Positions 9,157 through 17,645 of a stretch of DNA of 64,000 bases are shown here, piece by piece. A program made the position numbers and the translations under genes. Positions within the stretch are counted from its first letter, which is position 1, and each line of letters opens with the position of its first letter. The DNA is from Desulforapulum autotrophicum HRM2 (GTDB lineage: Bacteria; Desulfobacterota; Desulfobacteria; Desulfobacterales; Desulfobacteraceae): NCBI RefSeq assembly GCF_000020365.1, contig NC_012108.1, positions 5,216,001-5,280,000 of the forward strand, in the 5' to 3' direction. The notes under the pieces are model-generated. The model did not search any database. It was not told the DNA's origin and saw nothing but the letters and a program-made list of their open reading frames with translations.

Positions 9157-11139
9157 TTCCAGGGAATCTGTATACCTTGCAGCGATGGCTTTTATTTCAT
9201 GTTCAATTGTGACAAAGGCATCCACAACCACAGGATCAAAGAAAGAGCCTTTGCCCTCAACGATAATGGCCATGGATTTTTCATGGGAAAAGGGCGGTTT
9301 ATAACACCGCCTGCTGATCAGCGCATCATACACATCTGATATGGCCATTATTCTGCCAGACAGGGGAATCTCTTCCAGGGAGAGTCCCCTGGGGTAGCCA
9401 TTTCCATCCCATCGTTCATGGTGGGAACCTGCAATCTCAGCACCCATCACAAGGTAATTATCCCCTTGGATTTTTTTTGCCACCTTTTGGAGAGTTCTTT
9501 CTCCATGGATTGAATGGGTTTTCATGATGGCAAATTCTTCATCCGTCAATTTCCCGGGTTTCAACAGAATGCTGTCCGGAACCCCCACCTTTCCAATGTC
9601 GTGCAAGGGTGCTGACAAAAAAAGATCCTTAATAAAAGGATCCGTTAAAATGTTTGAATATTGCCCCTTTTTTTTAAGCGCCTGGGCCAGGGCTCTTGCG
9701 TAATACTGGGTTCGCTGGACATGCTGACCCGTCTCAGGATCACGGGTTTCTACAATGTTGACCATGGCTTCCATGGTTAATTGCTGTGAACCTGCCAGTC
9801 TTTCATACCACAAAAAAGAGGCTCGCCTGGCAAGGGCAAACCGGGCATAGGCCAGACAAACAAACAGAACCACAGCCAACAGAACAGGGCTCCCTGGGGA
9901 AACAAAGATCGATAGTTTAAGGTAAAAGAAATAACTTAAGAAAAGAATCAGACAGATCCATGCAAGGGAGGCGACAAAAAATGGTGCCGGCGCAGGAAGG
10001 GTGAGAAACAGAAAGATCATGATCAGGCCCGTTAAAACCGTGACGGCAAAAATAACTTGATCAGACCAGAGGGGCCGTATGATATGTTCATTGTTATAGA
10101 TATTATCAACAATAACGGTGTGTGCCTCAACTCCTGGGAACTGTGAATCAAAAAGGGTGTGGTGAACGTCATTTAACCCGACTGCTGAAGAACCAATAAA
10201 AACAATTTTTCCCTTAAAATCAGCTGGCTGGACATTGTGATTTAAAATATCCACGGCAGAAACAAATTCGTATTTTCCTGAAGGGCCTTCAAATCGCAGG
10301 AGAATTCCCCCCTTTTGTGTGACGGGTATTTTGTAGTTACCGACCTTCAGGTAGAATCCATATACATTTCTAAAAACCTGTGCCCCTTGTATTCCCTGGG
10401 CCTTCATAAGGGCTGAAAGGGCAAGGTTGGCAAAAATAGTCCCCTGGAACTCAATCAACAAAGGGGTCTGCCTGAGAAGGCCGTCCCCATCATGCTGATT
10501 GTTTATAAACCCCGTAAATTCAAGTCCTTTCTCAACCTCAGGGGTATTGCACATCACTCCCGTTGCCCGGTGCAGGTCCAAAAGGCCGGTGGTATCTGTT
10601 ATTTGAAAAGGGTTATGGGGGTGACTCTTTTTTTGGTTAAAATGATCAAAATAAAAGTATCTTGCACCCACCGCTTTGGCTTGTTTAAAAACATGGGACA
10701 CATATCCGTCATTGTCTCTTAAAGAAGAGGGAACACCTGTGAACCCAAGGTTTAACTTAAAATCCCGTTCAAATTGTTTCTGAATATTAATCAAGGATGT
10801 CCGGTCCGGTTCTGGCAGAATAATATCAAGCGCAATCGCCTTGGGCTTCATTTCAGCAAGAGTGCCAACCAGCTGGGCCAACCGATATCGAGGCCAGGGC
10901 CACTGACCTACTGCAGAGAGGGTTTTTTCGTCAATATCAATTATGGTAATCGGGCCTGACGTCCCCTTGGAAGCAGAGGACTTCATAAACTGATCGTAAA
11001 AGAAAAACTCCATGCCCGTAAAAAAGGGATTTTTAAGATACAGCCCAAAGGCAAAGATAGCAGACAAAAAGATCACAAGGCCTGCAACAAGCAGACTCGC
11101 TTTTTTTGAACTATTCTCTCTTTGGAAAGCAATTTTCAA
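9151..11139 (-). CDS. CHASE2-domain sensor with HD-GYP output domain
   Basis: This 662-residue membrane protein starts with one membrane segment (about residues 18-35) followed by an extracytoplasmic CHASE2 sensor (about 50-345, with ITIIDIDEKTL and FKGKIVFIGSSAVGLNDVHHT). Three membrane helices follow (about 360-440), then a cytoplasmic HD-GYP domain (about 465-650). The hydrolase motifs are intact: HDIGK, H-x-x-GERTL, HHERWDGNGYP and ISDVYDAL. HD-GYP proteins degrade cyclic-di-GMP. It is the last gene of a FecR - OmpA-lipoprotein - CHASE2 cluster, an arrangement that usually carries a cyclase instead, so all three probably report on the envelope. Confidence 0.88.
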   Translation of the reverse strand: MKIAFQRENSSKKASLLVAGLVIFLSAIFAFGLYLKNPFFTGMEFFFYDQFMKSSASKGTSGPITIIDIDEKTLSAVGQWPWPRYRLAQLVGTLAEMKPKAIALDIILPEPDRTSLINIQKQFERDFKLNLGFTGVPSSLRDNDGYVSHVFKQAKAVGARYFYFDHFNQKKSHPHNPFQITDTTGLLDLHRATGVMCNTPEVEKGLEFTGFINNQHDGDGLLRQTPLLIEFQGTIFANLALSALMKAQGIQGAQVFRNVYGFYLKVGNYKIPVTQKGGILLRFEGPSGKYEFVSAVDILNHNVQPADFKGKIVFIGSSAVGLNDVHHTLFDSQFPGVEAHTVIVDNIYNNEHIIRPLWSDQVIFAVTVLTGLIMIFLFLTLPAPAPFFVASLAWICLILFLSYFFYLKLSIFVSPGSPVLLAVVLFVCLAYARFALARRASFLWYERLAGSQQLTMEAMVNIVETRDPETGQHVQRTQYYARALAQALKKKGQYSNILTDPFIKDLFLSAPLHDIGKVGVPDSILLKPGKLTDEEFAIMKTHSIHGERTLQKVAKKIQGDNYLVMGAEIAGSHHERWDGNGYPRGLSLEEIPLSGRIMAISDVYDALISRRCYKPPFSHEKSMAIIVEGKGSFFDPVVVDAFVTIEHEIKAIAARYTDSLEL

Positions 11140-11160
11140 AGGCCACTCAATCGTTAATTA

Positions 11161-11751
11161 TTAACGAACCATTATTTCAACACGCCGATTTCTTTTTTCA
11201 GAAACATTGTCACCCGTTATAACAAGGGGATCATTTTCCCCATGGAACTGGATATAAATATTTTTCAGATTTGCATCAATGTGGGTTATAATTTTTGCAA
11301 CTTTGTTTGCCCGCTCCAGGGATAATTTATTATTGTAGACTGACGCCCCCTTTGTGTCTGTATGACCGATAATGCTTATTTCTGAGGGTGCACGCTCTTT
11401 TACACTGTTCAACACCTCAGGAATAAGGTCCAGGGACTCCTTTGTAAGACTGGTATCACCCGTATTAAAATAAAAAATAAACGATACAGGTGCGACAGGT
11501 TCCGATGCCAGAAGATTTTGATATTCACTGGCCACCCTTTCTTTTGCAATGGAATTTTCAGACGTATCAAGCCGGTCGTTGCTGACCATTGTGTACGTAT
11601 AGGGTTTATCAAGAACAATTGAGTCAGACCGGGATTTTACAACAACCGAACCTGTTTTGCCATCCGCCTGGGGCAGAAGAATAACCGTAGTTTTTGAGCC
11701 GCAGGCACACACAAAGAACAAACAGAAAAAAAGAACCGAATATCGAACCAT
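11161..11751 (-). CDS. OmpA-family lipoprotein
   Basis: This 196-residue protein has a lipoprotein signal peptide (LFFCLFFVCACGSK, with lipidation expected at the Cys in the VCAC box) and a C-terminal OmpA-like peptidoglycan-binding domain (about residues 90-195). The latter carries ISIIGHTDTKGASVYNNKLS and ERANKV and ends with RNRRVEIMV. It would sit in the outer membrane and hold peptidoglycan. It is 12 bases downstream of the FecR-domain gene and 21 bases upstream of the CHASE2/HD-GYP gene, so the three look co-transcribed. Confidence 0.85.
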   Translation of the reverse strand: MVRYSVLFFCLFFVCACGSKTTVILLPQADGKTGSVVVKSRSDSIVLDKPYTYTMVSNDRLDTSENSIAKERVASEYQNLLASEPVAPVSFIFYFNTGDTSLTKESLDLIPEVLNSVKERAPSEISIIGHTDTKGASVYNNKLSLERANKVAKIITHIDANLKNIYIQFHGENDPLVITGDNVSEKRNRRVEIMVR

Positions 11752-11763
11752 ATCAAACTCCTG

Positions 11764-12228
11764 CTATTGAACTTTTACAATAAATCGTGTGCCCCTGACA
11801 CCCACAGTGGCCCTTGGTGTAGAAATTTTCACAGAATCTGGTGAGAGCTTTCCAATTTTTCCTGAGGTGTAAAGGGCTGATCCCTGCGTGAGGTACATTG
11901 AAAAATCATAGGCCTTGATATCCGGTTCAAACTGGTAACCCTTGATATTAAATTGCGTATCCGGCCCAATGGCAAGGGTGCTTCCATCTATGAACACAAC
12001 ACCTGCCGCCCCTTTTGCTCGGGTGATCAAAATATCCGCATTCATGAGTTTCACTCCCGGGTGGGCCGGGATCAAAACACCTCCCCTTTGAATTTGAACA
12101 TCACCGGATATATTTTTCACCATTCCAACATGTTCCATGGCAAATATCCGGGCTGAAGACAGTCCAAGCCCAATAAAACAAAGGACAAGGAGTTTCAAAA
12201 AAAATTGGTCCCTGTAATTCATATTCAT
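11764..12228 (-). CDS. FecR-domain periplasmic protein
   Basis: This 154-residue protein has a signal peptide (about residues 8-30) and a FecR domain (about 35-150). It contains the repeated pattern VKNISGDVQIQRGG, then LMNADILITRAKGAAGVVFIDGS, and ends with TPRATVGVRGTRFIVK. FecR domains detect signals or act as scaffolds in the periplasm. Here the protein lacks the membrane anchor used for sigma-factor signalling. The link to OmpA and CHASE2 genes suggests a role in feeding an envelope signal to the HD-GYP protein. Confidence 0.8.
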   Translation of the reverse strand: MNMNYRDQFFLKLLVLCFIGLGLSSARIFAMEHVGMVKNISGDVQIQRGGVLIPAHPGVKLMNADILITRAKGAAGVVFIDGSTLAIGPDTQFNIKGYQFEPDIKAYDFSMYLTQGSALYTSGKIGKLSPDSVKISTPRATVGVRGTRFIVKVQ

Positions 12229-12269
12229 GCCCCCCGGTTAATCGCTTAAAACAATTCCCACTGATATAT

Positions 12270-12377
12270 TCAGTAAGGCTCTGACCTCGTTGGTGTAGAT
12301 GGGATTACATTATCAAGTTCCAGTTCCAGGCGCTTGCCCACCACAACGTCACCTGTTTTACGTATATCTTCGGGCAT
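12270..12377 (-). CDS. 35-codon ORF translationally coupled to the YcaO gene
   Basis: The ATG overlaps the stop codon of the YcaO-TPR gene (TAATG), and AAGGGG, five bases upstream and inside the YcaO C-terminal codons, is a good ribosome-binding site. The 35-residue product begins MPEDIRKTGDVVVGKRLELE and ends with a Ser/Thr/Pro-rich tail (IPSTPTRSEPY). It has no membrane segment, no Cys and no family I recognise. Its position invites comparison with peptide substrates of YcaO enzymes. It could equally be a truncated remnant of a longer gene. Confidence 0.45.
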   Translation of the reverse strand: MPEDIRKTGDVVVGKRLELELDNVIPSTPTRSEPY

Positions 12378-14107
12378 TAAATCCCCTTTAATCGATCCAG
12401 ATCATCCCTTGCAAAATCAAGGGAAGGGTCAATCCTGAGGGCCTGTTCATAATAATGGATGGCGTCGCCCCTCTGGCCAAGCTCCCTTAAATTGGCAGCC
12501 ACATTGGCATAGTCTATGCCCGACGAGGGATCGATCTCAATGACCCGCTTGAAACAGGCGACGGCCTGTTCATGATTTTTCATCTTAAAATGACAGAACC
12601 CCTTGAGGTTGTGAATATCGGTGCGATCGGGATCAATGGCCTCACCCCTTTCAAGGACCTCCAGGGCCCGATCGTACATCTCCATCTCCTTGAGGCTTAC
12701 CCCGAGGTAGGAACAGATGTCCGGAATATTCCCGGTTGCAGGGTCAAGGTCAAGGGCCGCCTGGAGATAGATTTCAGCCGTTTGGGGGTCCCCCAGGGAA
12801 AGATGTGTGAGCCCCTGGTAAAACCGGGTATAATAACGGCTGGGTAGGAGTGTTTCCATGTGGTCAAGGCGTGCCACAGCCTCCTTGGGATCAAAACTCT
12901 CGGTAATCAAGCGGGCAGCAAACATGCCCAGACTTGCCTCGGCAGCCCGTTCCCGGAAATGGGCGCCCGGAAGAATCGTATAAAAGGCAGGGATCTGGAG
13001 CCCCGGGTGTGTGGTGTTGATCAAAAGCGCGTCCATTCCCCTTTTTTCAAGGGCCGCAACATAGCGTTCCACCTCAATGCGAATGTTGTTGTCACTAAGG
13101 TTGGGCAGCAGTGAAATGGGCGTCAGGGGCTGCTGACCAATGATATAGGCCGCCTGTTCAATGGTAGTAAACTTTGGCAACCCGCTTGCCACATAATTGG
13201 AGCAGGTGTTAAAATCGCCGGAAAGCTGGGCCGTCTCGGTCAAGGCCCGGCTCAGGGCCTTTTCCGGATTCGGGGCAGTTCCTGCGGTCCAGACAATTTC
13301 GCTTGCCCCAGGAAAGGTGGTTGGATCATAGGCCAGCACCCCCACCGTGGGAATGCCCATGTCCAGGGTGAAATCCGAGATATAAAATTGAATCCCGGCC
13401 CGGCGGTATTTTTCCACCATCTCCCTGACTGCAGGATCCGTGGCAGAGTCCGGGTCAATGGCTGGAACCGAAAGCTGTTTGTGGCTCACAAGGGAAGAGG
13501 TGTGACGTTCGACAAGCTCAGACAAGCCCTGACAGATGGCCTCTTCAACACAGTTACCGGCTGCGGGACCGTTAAACTCGTTGATCATGTAGAACCAGTT
13601 GAAGGGAATCAGCACCTCTTTGTCCCGGGTCATGTTAAACCCCTTTGTCCACTGGAGTGGGAGATCTTCAAACAGCTTCTCCTTTGCCCCCTCATCCCCG
13701 CCCCGGTCATGGACGCTCTGGAGAATGGTTTCAAAGGGGATAGCCCCGGCTTTAACCTTCGTATAGGTGTCAACAATAAAATTTTCAGGGTCGTTCTTAA
13801 AACTGAAAAAGCTGTATCGTTCGGCAAGCTCCATAACAGCGCTGGCCTCAGACTGGGCCGGGTCTGCCCCCTTGCCCATCTGCTTGTTTGTTCCGATTAC
13901 ATCCTTTGCATCCGTGCCGCACTCACTGAAAAATACGGGAATATCGAGCCTGCCATTATCGATCCGCTCAGTTTTTTTCAAAATTTTGAGATCTAAAAGC
14001 CGGGTTCGCTCCCTGAAGCGTTTTACCGTCTCTTCCGGGGAGATGATCTTGTCCTGGTCCAGGGTATGGGTTTTAAAGGCATCCTTGAGTGTTATCCTGG
14101 CGTTCAT
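12377..14107 (-). CDS. YcaO-domain protein with C-terminal TPR repeats
   Basis: This 576-residue protein carries an N-terminal YcaO domain (about residues 60-395), with SEASAVMELAERYSFF and AGNCVEEAICQGLSELVERH typical of the ATP-binding acidic clusters, followed by at least four TPR units (about 400-575). YcaO proteins use ATP to activate amide bonds, forming azolines, thioamides or amidines, or assist methylthiolation of ribosomal protein S12 as in E. coli. The domain order here matches standalone bacterial YcaO proteins rather than azole synthetases. It lies 19 bases downstream of metW, so it is probably transcribed with metX and metW. No TfuA or E1-like partner is next to it. The substrate is unknown. 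Confidence 0.85.
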   Translation of the reverse strand: MNARITLKDAFKTHTLDQDKIISPEETVKRFRERTRLLDLKILKKTERIDNGRLDIPVFFSECGTDAKDVIGTNKQMGKGADPAQSEASAVMELAERYSFFSFKNDPENFIVDTYTKVKAGAIPFETILQSVHDRGGDEGAKEKLFEDLPLQWTKGFNMTRDKEVLIPFNWFYMINEFNGPAAGNCVEEAICQGLSELVERHTSSLVSHKQLSVPAIDPDSATDPAVREMVEKYRRAGIQFYISDFTLDMGIPTVGVLAYDPTTFPGASEIVWTAGTAPNPEKALSRALTETAQLSGDFNTCSNYVASGLPKFTTIEQAAYIIGQQPLTPISLLPNLSDNNIRIEVERYVAALEKRGMDALLINTTHPGLQIPAFYTILPGAHFRERAAEASLGMFAARLITESFDPKEAVARLDHMETLLPSRYYTRFYQGLTHLSLGDPQTAEIYLQAALDLDPATGNIPDICSYLGVSLKEMEMYDRALEVLERGEAIDPDRTDIHNLKGFCHFKMKNHEQAVACFKRVIEIDPSSGIDYANVAANLRELGQRGDAIHYYEQALRIDPSLDFARDDLDRLKGI

Positions 14108-14126
14108 ATATTTTCCTTATCGCTGT

Positions 14127-14765
14127 CTATTTTTCCTGTTTCTGTGTTTTCTGACCGATCATAAAGATACCATAGGTGGCAAAAAGATTGGGCATAAAAT
14201 TTACAAGCCTTCCCCGGGTCCCGTTTTCACAGGTTCTTACGGCCGCCTCTTTCAGGATCTCAAACCCCACCTTCCGGGCAAAACCTTGAAAATCCTTAAG
14301 ACTCAAGACCCTTATATTCGGGGTGTTGTACCATTCATAGGGCAGTTCACCTGTCTTGGGCACATGACCCGTACCCAGAAGCTGCATGCGCACCCGCCAG
14401 TGGCTGAAATTGGGAAAACTGACTATCCCCTTCCGGGCAATCCTGAGCATGGAACGAATGAGGTCGTCAGGGGCATACACCTGCTGCAGGGTCTGGGAAA
14501 GGACGGCATAGTCAAAGGCGTTGTCCGGATAATCCCTGACCTCCTCGTTGATGTCTCCCTGGATGACCGACAACCCCTGGTCAATGCATGCGGCCACCCT
14601 TGACTCCTTGATCTCAATACCCGAAGCCTTTACCTGCTTTTCCTCTTTAAGGTGGACCATAAGATCCCCATTACCGCATCCGAGCCCGAGAACCGTTGAT
14701 CCGGGCTTGATCCATGAGGAAATCAGTTTAAGGTCAAACCGCATCCGTGGTCCATCATCTGCCAT
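14127..14765 (-). CDS. metW: MetW-like methyltransferase-fold protein
   Basis: This protein of about 212 residues has a class I methyltransferase fold: the SAM-site-like STVLGLGCGNGDLMVHL, then GIEIKESRVAACIDQGLSV and FDYAVLSQTLQQV. These features and the MRFDLKLISSWI start are those of MetW, which partners homoserine acetyltransferase. The ATG overlaps the last codons of metX (the MetX stop is at 14755), so translation is coupled. An in-frame longer start inside metX is not supported by a ribosome-binding site. MetW is required with MetX for methionine synthesis in several proteobacteria. Confidence 0.88.
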   Translation of the reverse strand: MADDGPRMRFDLKLISSWIKPGSTVLGLGCGNGDLMVHLKEEKQVKASGIEIKESRVAACIDQGLSVIQGDINEEVRDYPDNAFDYAVLSQTLQQVYAPDDLIRSMLRIARKGIVSFPNFSHWRVRMQLLGTGHVPKTGELPYEWYNTPNIRVLSLKDFQGFARKVGFEILKEAAVRTCENGTRGRLVNFMPNLFATYGIFMIGQKTQKQEK

Positions 14766-15966
14766 GGCATACCCCCCCAAGAAAACCTGCAACCAGCCGG
14801 TCAAGACCTGTGCCAGGCAAAAGAAAGGCGTCATGTCCCCACTTGGCCTTGATTTCACAAAAACTTGCATCAATGCGGTTTTGCTTCATGGCCTTTAAAA
14901 GTTCCCTGGACTGGTAGGTGGGATAGAGCCAGTCAGAGGTGAACGACACCACCAGGAATCGGGCCTTAAACCTTGAAACAGCCTGCTCAAGCGATCCTGA
15001 ACCATACTCCCTGGCAAGATCAAAATAATCGGCGGCCTTGGTGATGTAGAGAAAGGAATTGGCGTCAAACCGTTCAACAAACTTTCTGCCCTGGTGACGC
15101 AGGTAGCTCTCCACCTGGAAATCATTGCCCAACTCAAGGGAAAGGGTGGCCGGGTTCTGGAGCCTTCTGCCGAACTTCGTGCCCATGGCCTCATCGGAAA
15201 GATAGGTAATGTGGCCGATCATCCGTGCAACGGCAAGCCCCATGTCCGGTGTATCGCTTGAATAGTAGTTGCCCAGGTTCCAGTTGGCATCGGCCATGAT
15301 GGCCTGGCGGGCCACCTCGTTAAAGGCAATGGCCTGGGCTGAATGGCGGGTGGTGGTGGCAAGGGCAATGGCCGACACCATGCGGTCCGGATACCGGGCG
15401 CACCATTCAAGGACCTGCATCCCCCCCACAGACCCCCCCACAACGCTCAAAAGCCTGTCAATGCCAAGATGATCCATGAGCCGCCCCTGGGCCCGGACCA
15501 TATCCGTGATGGTGATCATGGGAAAATCGCTGCCATAGGGCCTATGGGTTGCAGGGTTCAGGGACGAAGGGCCGGTGGTGCCGGCACAGCTGCCCAGCAC
15601 ATTTGAACACACGACAAAATAGCGATCCGTGTCAATGGCCTTGCCCGGGCCCACCATGAAATCCCACCACCCGGGTCTGGATTTCTGCCCGCCCTGGGTG
15701 GCTGCCGCGTGGGCGTCTCCGCTCAGGGCATGGCAGACCAGAACGGCATTGCTCTTGTCCGCGTTCAGATGCCCCCAGGTTTCATAGGCAATGGTGATGG
15801 GACCCAGACAAGAGCCAACCTCAAGGGTCATCTCCTCTCCAGGTCCGGCAAAGGTGAAGAATTGCTGATCAGCCGATCCATTGTCGGTCCGACCATCCTT
15901 TACACTACTTTCCTGATTCACCCGGGTGTCGGAAATGCGGGGGTCGGAAATGTTCTTTTTTTCCAT
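14755..15966 (-). CDS. metX: Homoserine O-acetyltransferase
   Basis: This 403-residue alpha/beta-hydrolase catalyses acyl transfer to homoserine, the first committed step of methionine synthesis. Motifs include GPITIAYETWG, NAVLVCHALSGDAHAA, the nucleophile elbow VVGGSVGGMQVLEW (GGSVGGM with the catalytic Ser), the catalytic Asp region SFTSDWLYPTYQSREL and the catalytic His in KWGHDAFLL. The first 40 residues are variable and Ser-rich, so the exact start is uncertain. It begins a metX-metW-ycaO run and is divergent from pxpA. I see no SAM riboswitch in the roughly 110-base leader. Confidence 0.92.
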   Translation of the reverse strand: MEKKNISDPRISDTRVNQESSVKDGRTDNGSADQQFFTFAGPGEEMTLEVGSCLGPITIAYETWGHLNADKSNAVLVCHALSGDAHAAATQGGQKSRPGWWDFMVGPGKAIDTDRYFVVCSNVLGSCAGTTGPSSLNPATHRPYGSDFPMITITDMVRAQGRLMDHLGIDRLLSVVGGSVGGMQVLEWCARYPDRMVSAIALATTTRHSAQAIAFNEVARQAIMADANWNLGNYYSSDTPDMGLAVARMIGHITYLSDEAMGTKFGRRLQNPATLSLELGNDFQVESYLRHQGRKFVERFDANSFLYITKAADYFDLAREYGSGSLEQAVSRFKARFLVVSFTSDWLYPTYQSRELLKAMKQNRIDASFCEIKAKWGHDAFLLPGTGLDRLVAGFLGGVCHGR

Positions 15967-15992
15967 CAGATCTCCAGTCTATTCATTGTGCC

Positions 15993-16006
15993 GGGTAATC
16001 TTACCC
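15993..16006. promoter_or_regulatory. Palindrome between metX and pxpA
   Basis: GGGTAA-TC-TTACCC is a short inverted repeat in the intergenic region between two divergent operons, about 27 bases from the metX start. It could be an operator for either side. This is only a positional inference. Confidence 0.25.
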
Positions 16007-16122
16007 TGTCATGGACAAGATATAAAGCAGATTTTTAAGCACGGTCAGGTCTGTTGTATTGACAGAAGACCACCATTATGATCAAACCCGGGAAAGGCCA
16101 TACAAAACACAAGGAGAAAAAA

Positions 16123-16896
16123 GTGACCGGGACAATGGATCTTAACTGCGACATGGGGGAAAGCTTTGGCACCTACACCATTGGCATGGACGAAGCTGTG
16201 ATGCCTTTGATCACCTCGGCAAACATTGCCTGCGGCTTCCATGGGGGAGATCCCTGGGTGATGGAAAAAACCGTGATCCTGGCCAAAGTCAACAAGGTGA
16301 ACATCGGCGCCCACCCGGGCTATCCTGATCTTGAAGGCTTTGGCAGAAGAAAGATGGAACTCTCCCCCAAAGAGCTCAGAAGCACCATGATTTACCAGAT
16401 CGGTGCCCTCAGGGCCTTTGCAGCGGCCCATGGCACCCGTGTGACCCATGTCAAACCCCACGGCAGCCTCTACCTCAAGGCCGTGGAGGACCCTGAAACA
16501 GCTGAAACCATTGCCCGGGCCATCCTGGATGTGGACCCGGAAATGGCCTACATCGCCCTTGCCGGAAAAAAGGGAAAAAACATGGAAAGACTCGCCCGCA
16601 CCTTGGGATTAAAGGTGATCTTTGAGGCCTTTCCAGATCGGGCCTATACTCCTGAGGGCACCCTGGCACCGAGATCCATGGCCGGCGCCGTGATCAGTGA
16701 TCCCCACACGGTTGCACAACGGGCCCTCATGATGGCAGAGGAGGGAGCCATCACGGCCATTGACGGCTCCCGGATAAAACTTGAAGCCCAAACCCTGTGC
16801 ATCCACGGGGACAATCAAGGGGCCGTGGACCTGATCAAGGGAATCAGAACAACCCTTGGGACCAGGGGAATTTTACTGGCCCCTGCCCTGGGATGA
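16123..16896 (+). CDS. pxpA: 5-oxoprolinase subunit A
   Basis: This 257-residue LamB/YcsF-family protein is the subunit of ATP-dependent 5-oxoprolinase that, with PxpB and PxpC, converts 5-oxoproline to glutamate. Conserved motifs are DLNCDMGESFG, ANIACGFHGGDP, NIGAHPGYPDLEGFGRR, VKPHGSLY and CIHGDN. A GTG start is chosen because AAGGAG lies about seven bases before it and the resulting length fits the family. Upstream in-frame codons have no such site. It heads the pxpABC operon. Confidence 0.92.
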   Translation: MTGTMDLNCDMGESFGTYTIGMDEAVMPLITSANIACGFHGGDPWVMEKTVILAKVNKVNIGAHPGYPDLEGFGRRKMELSPKELRSTMIYQIGALRAFAAAHGTRVTHVKPHGSLYLKAVEDPETAETIARAILDVDPEMAYIALAGKKGKNMERLARTLGLKVIFEAFPDRAYTPEGTLAPRSMAGAVISDPHTVAQRALMMAEEGAITAIDGSRIKLEAQTLCIHGDNQGAVDLIKGIRTTLGTRGILLAPALG

Positions 16897-17645
16897 CACA
16901 AAAAAAAAGAGCAACCGTGGCAAAGGGACTATATCCTGCCCCCATTTTCCGAATTGCAGGAGACCGGGGACTTCTCATGGAATTTGGCGATGCCGTGGAC
17001 CCCGACATCAATCATAGAATAAGAGCCATGGCCATGGCCATTGACGGCAAACCGCCCAGGGGCATTGTGGAGGTGATACCCACCTATTGTGCGATCATCG
17101 TGGTGTATGACCCCTGTCACACCGATCCTGCAACCCTCACCCCGATCCTGTCTGCCATGGACAAGGCCCTTGAAACAATGGAAATCCCAGAGCCTGAAAC
17201 CACGGTATTGCCCGTCTGTTACCACCCCGCTTTGGGACCAGACCTGGAGGACTTGGCAAAACGCCACAACCTCACCGTGGACGAGGTGATCCGCATCCAC
17301 ACAGAGCCCCTGTACCCCATCTATATGATCGGGTTCACCCCGGGATTTCCCTACCTCGGAGGGCTCTCAGAAAAACTTTACACCCCAAGGCTTGACTCAC
17401 CCAGAAAAAAAGTGCCTGCAGGCTCGGTGGGCATCGCAAACAACCAGACAGGCATCTACCCCATCGAAAGCCCCGGGGGATGGCAACTCATCGGACGCTG
17501 CCCAATCAAGCTGTTTAATCCCCAGAAGAAGAACCCGATTCTTCTCAAGGCCGGTAATCTGCTGAAATTCAAGGCCATTGACCTTGACGAGTACGAAACG
17601 ATCAAAAAAAGAGAGGCAGACGATGCAGACCTTCAGAACCATTGA
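16893..17645 (+). CDS. pxpB: 5-oxoprolinase subunit B
   Basis: This protein of about 250 residues is of the KipI/allophanate-hydrolase subunit 1 type. It shows FRIAGDRGLLMEFGDAVDP near the N-terminus and the family signature FTPGFPYLGGL with VPAGSVGIANNQTGIYP. The start is the ATG in the ATGA overlap with the pxpA stop, which implies coupled translation. It forms a complex with PxpC. The C-terminus overlaps the start of pxpC by 23 bases. Confidence 0.92.
   Translation: MTQKKRATVAKGLYPAPIFRIAGDRGLLMEFGDAVDPDINHRIRAMAMAIDGKPPRGIVEVIPTYCAIIVVYDPCHTDPATLTPILSAMDKALETMEIPEPETTVLPVCYHPALGPDLEDLAKRHNLTVDEVIRIHTEPLYPIYMIGFTPGFPYLGGLSEKLYTPRLDSPRKKVPAGSVGIANNQTGIYPIESPGGWQLIGRCPIKLFNPQKKNPILLKAGNLLKFKAIDLDEYETIKKREADDADLQNH

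Noticed and set aside
15967-16077. SAM riboswitch before metX
   Set aside because: The leader is only about 110 bases and shows none of the conserved SAM-aptamer segments; only a short GGGTAA/TTACCC palindrome is present.
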